Shown one piece after another: positions 7,209 through 7,680 of a DNA stretch of 7,680 bases (positions within the stretch are counted from its first letter, which is position 1; each line of letters starts with the position of its first letter). This DNA is from Opitutaceae bacterium (GTDB taxonomy: Bacteria; Verrucomicrobiota; Verrucomicrobiia; Opitutales; Opitutaceae), in assembly GCA_009919985.1 (NCBI GenBank), contig RGAX01000135.1:1-7680 (forward strand). Direction: 5' to 3'. The translations under genes were made by a program, and so were the position numbers. The notes under the pieces are model-generated. The model ran no database searches, was not told the DNA's origin, and saw only the letters and a list, made by a program, of their open reading frames with translations.

Positions 7209-7680
7209 TCAAGATTTGGCCGGCGGCTTGGGCTTCGTGGTCATCTCGAAGTCGTCGCTGCGGAAGGGCGTTACGGGGAGGCCGTCGTCGGAGAAGAGGT
7301 TGCAGACCGGGTTGTCCGCCCAGGCGTAGCGCACCGCGATGGGCGCGGCGACGGCGGCGCAGGCGACTTCGACCTGATTGGGTGCGACGATTTTGGCGGT
7401 GGCGTTGTGCCAGACTTTATCGGCGCCGCAGACGGTGAAGCCGCGGGCTTCGGCGACGTCAAAGGCGCGGAGTTTGCTGCCAAAACAGTCGAGCGTGACC
7501 GTGATTTTATCGCCCGCGACGCTGAGGCTTTGATATTCGGGGCTGCGGTAGGGCAGTTTCATCCCGTAATCTTTGACGAGCGCCCAGCGCACGAGGCGGG
7601 CGGCGACGTCGTGTTTGTTGCGCGGGTGGATGTCTTTGCCTTCGCCGAGGTCGATGATGACGGCTTGGCCGGTGCGAGGG
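7209..7680 (-). CDS. Sialate O-acetylesterase family protein, C-terminal part (5' end outside the window)
   Basis: The frame is open from the right edge (codon at 7677-7679) to the TGA at 7209-7211, giving about 157 C-terminal residues; the real start lies beyond the window. The visible N-terminal part reads GQAVIIDLGEGKDIHPRNKHDVAARLVRWAL, which closely resembles the end of the SGNH-like catalytic domain of sialate O-acetylesterases. The DIHPRNK block (codons at 7614-7634) carries the Asp and His expected to complete the catalytic site with a Ser outside the window. A beta-rich C-terminal domain follows, ending in the typical NPVCNLFSDDGLPVTPFRSDDF stretch and a short Lys/Pro tail. A GTG codon at 7590-7592 is in frame, but coding similarity continues upstream of it, so it is not the start. 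Such enzymes deacetylate sialic acids, and many relatives in carbohydrate loci act on other acetylated glycans such as xylan or pectin side groups. It is convergent with the PHP gene, 22 bp apart. Confidence 0.93.
   Translation of the reverse strand, partial: PRTGQAVIIDLGEGKDIHPRNKHDVAARLVRWALVKDYGMKLPYRSPEYQSLSVAGDKITVTLDCFGSKLRAFDVAEARGFTVCGADKVWHNATAKIVAPNQVEVACAAVAAPIAVRYAWADNPVCNLFSDDGLPVTPFRSDDFEMTTKPKPPAKS

Noticed and set aside
7590..7592. GTG as start of the esterase gene
   Set aside because: Family-typical sequence including the DIHPRNK block continues upstream in the same frame to the window edge, so the GTG codes for an internal valine.

Overview
The window looks like a carbohydrate- or ester-utilisation locus from a GC-rich, Gram-negative member of the Verrucomicrobiota, most likely Opitutaceae-like. 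That placement is an inference from gene content. A SusC-sized TonB-dependent receptor with an N-terminal carboxypeptidase-regulatory-like domain but no SusD, Tat-exported Gfo/Idh/MocA and xylose-isomerase-like TIM-barrel proteins, and a sialate O-acetylesterase-type protein are a combination common in Verrucomicrobiota and Planctomycetota. I could run no database search.

Layout. Positions 1-2315 hold two minus-strand genes in one apparent operon (order of transcription: TIM-barrel protein, then the oxidoreductase). Both start with a twin-arginine signal, and the oxidoreductase runs off the left edge. Positions 2316-2579 are a non-coding divergent promoter region. Positions 2580-7186 hold a two-gene plus-strand operon: a 1068-aa outer-membrane TonB-dependent receptor and, 29 bp later, a secreted 456-aa PHP-fold metallohydrolase. 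The operon ends in a probable intrinsic terminator whose hairpin overlaps the PHP stop codon. Only 22 bp further on, a convergent minus-strand gene begins (at its 3' end): the C-terminal part of a sialate O-acetylesterase family protein, cut by the right edge.

How the genes may work together (inference). The receptor would import a ligand through the outer membrane, and the PHP protein would hydrolyse it or a derivative in the periplasm. The Tat-exported oxidoreductase and TIM-barrel protein could carry out redox or isomerase/lyase chemistry on a sugar, also outside the cytoplasm, and the esterase would remove acyl groups. No substrate can be read from the sequence. None of the four visible start codons has a good Shine-Dalgarno sequence; each is preceded by a short pyrimidine-rich stretch. 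I saw no tRNA, rRNA, CRISPR array, insertion sequence or prophage feature.
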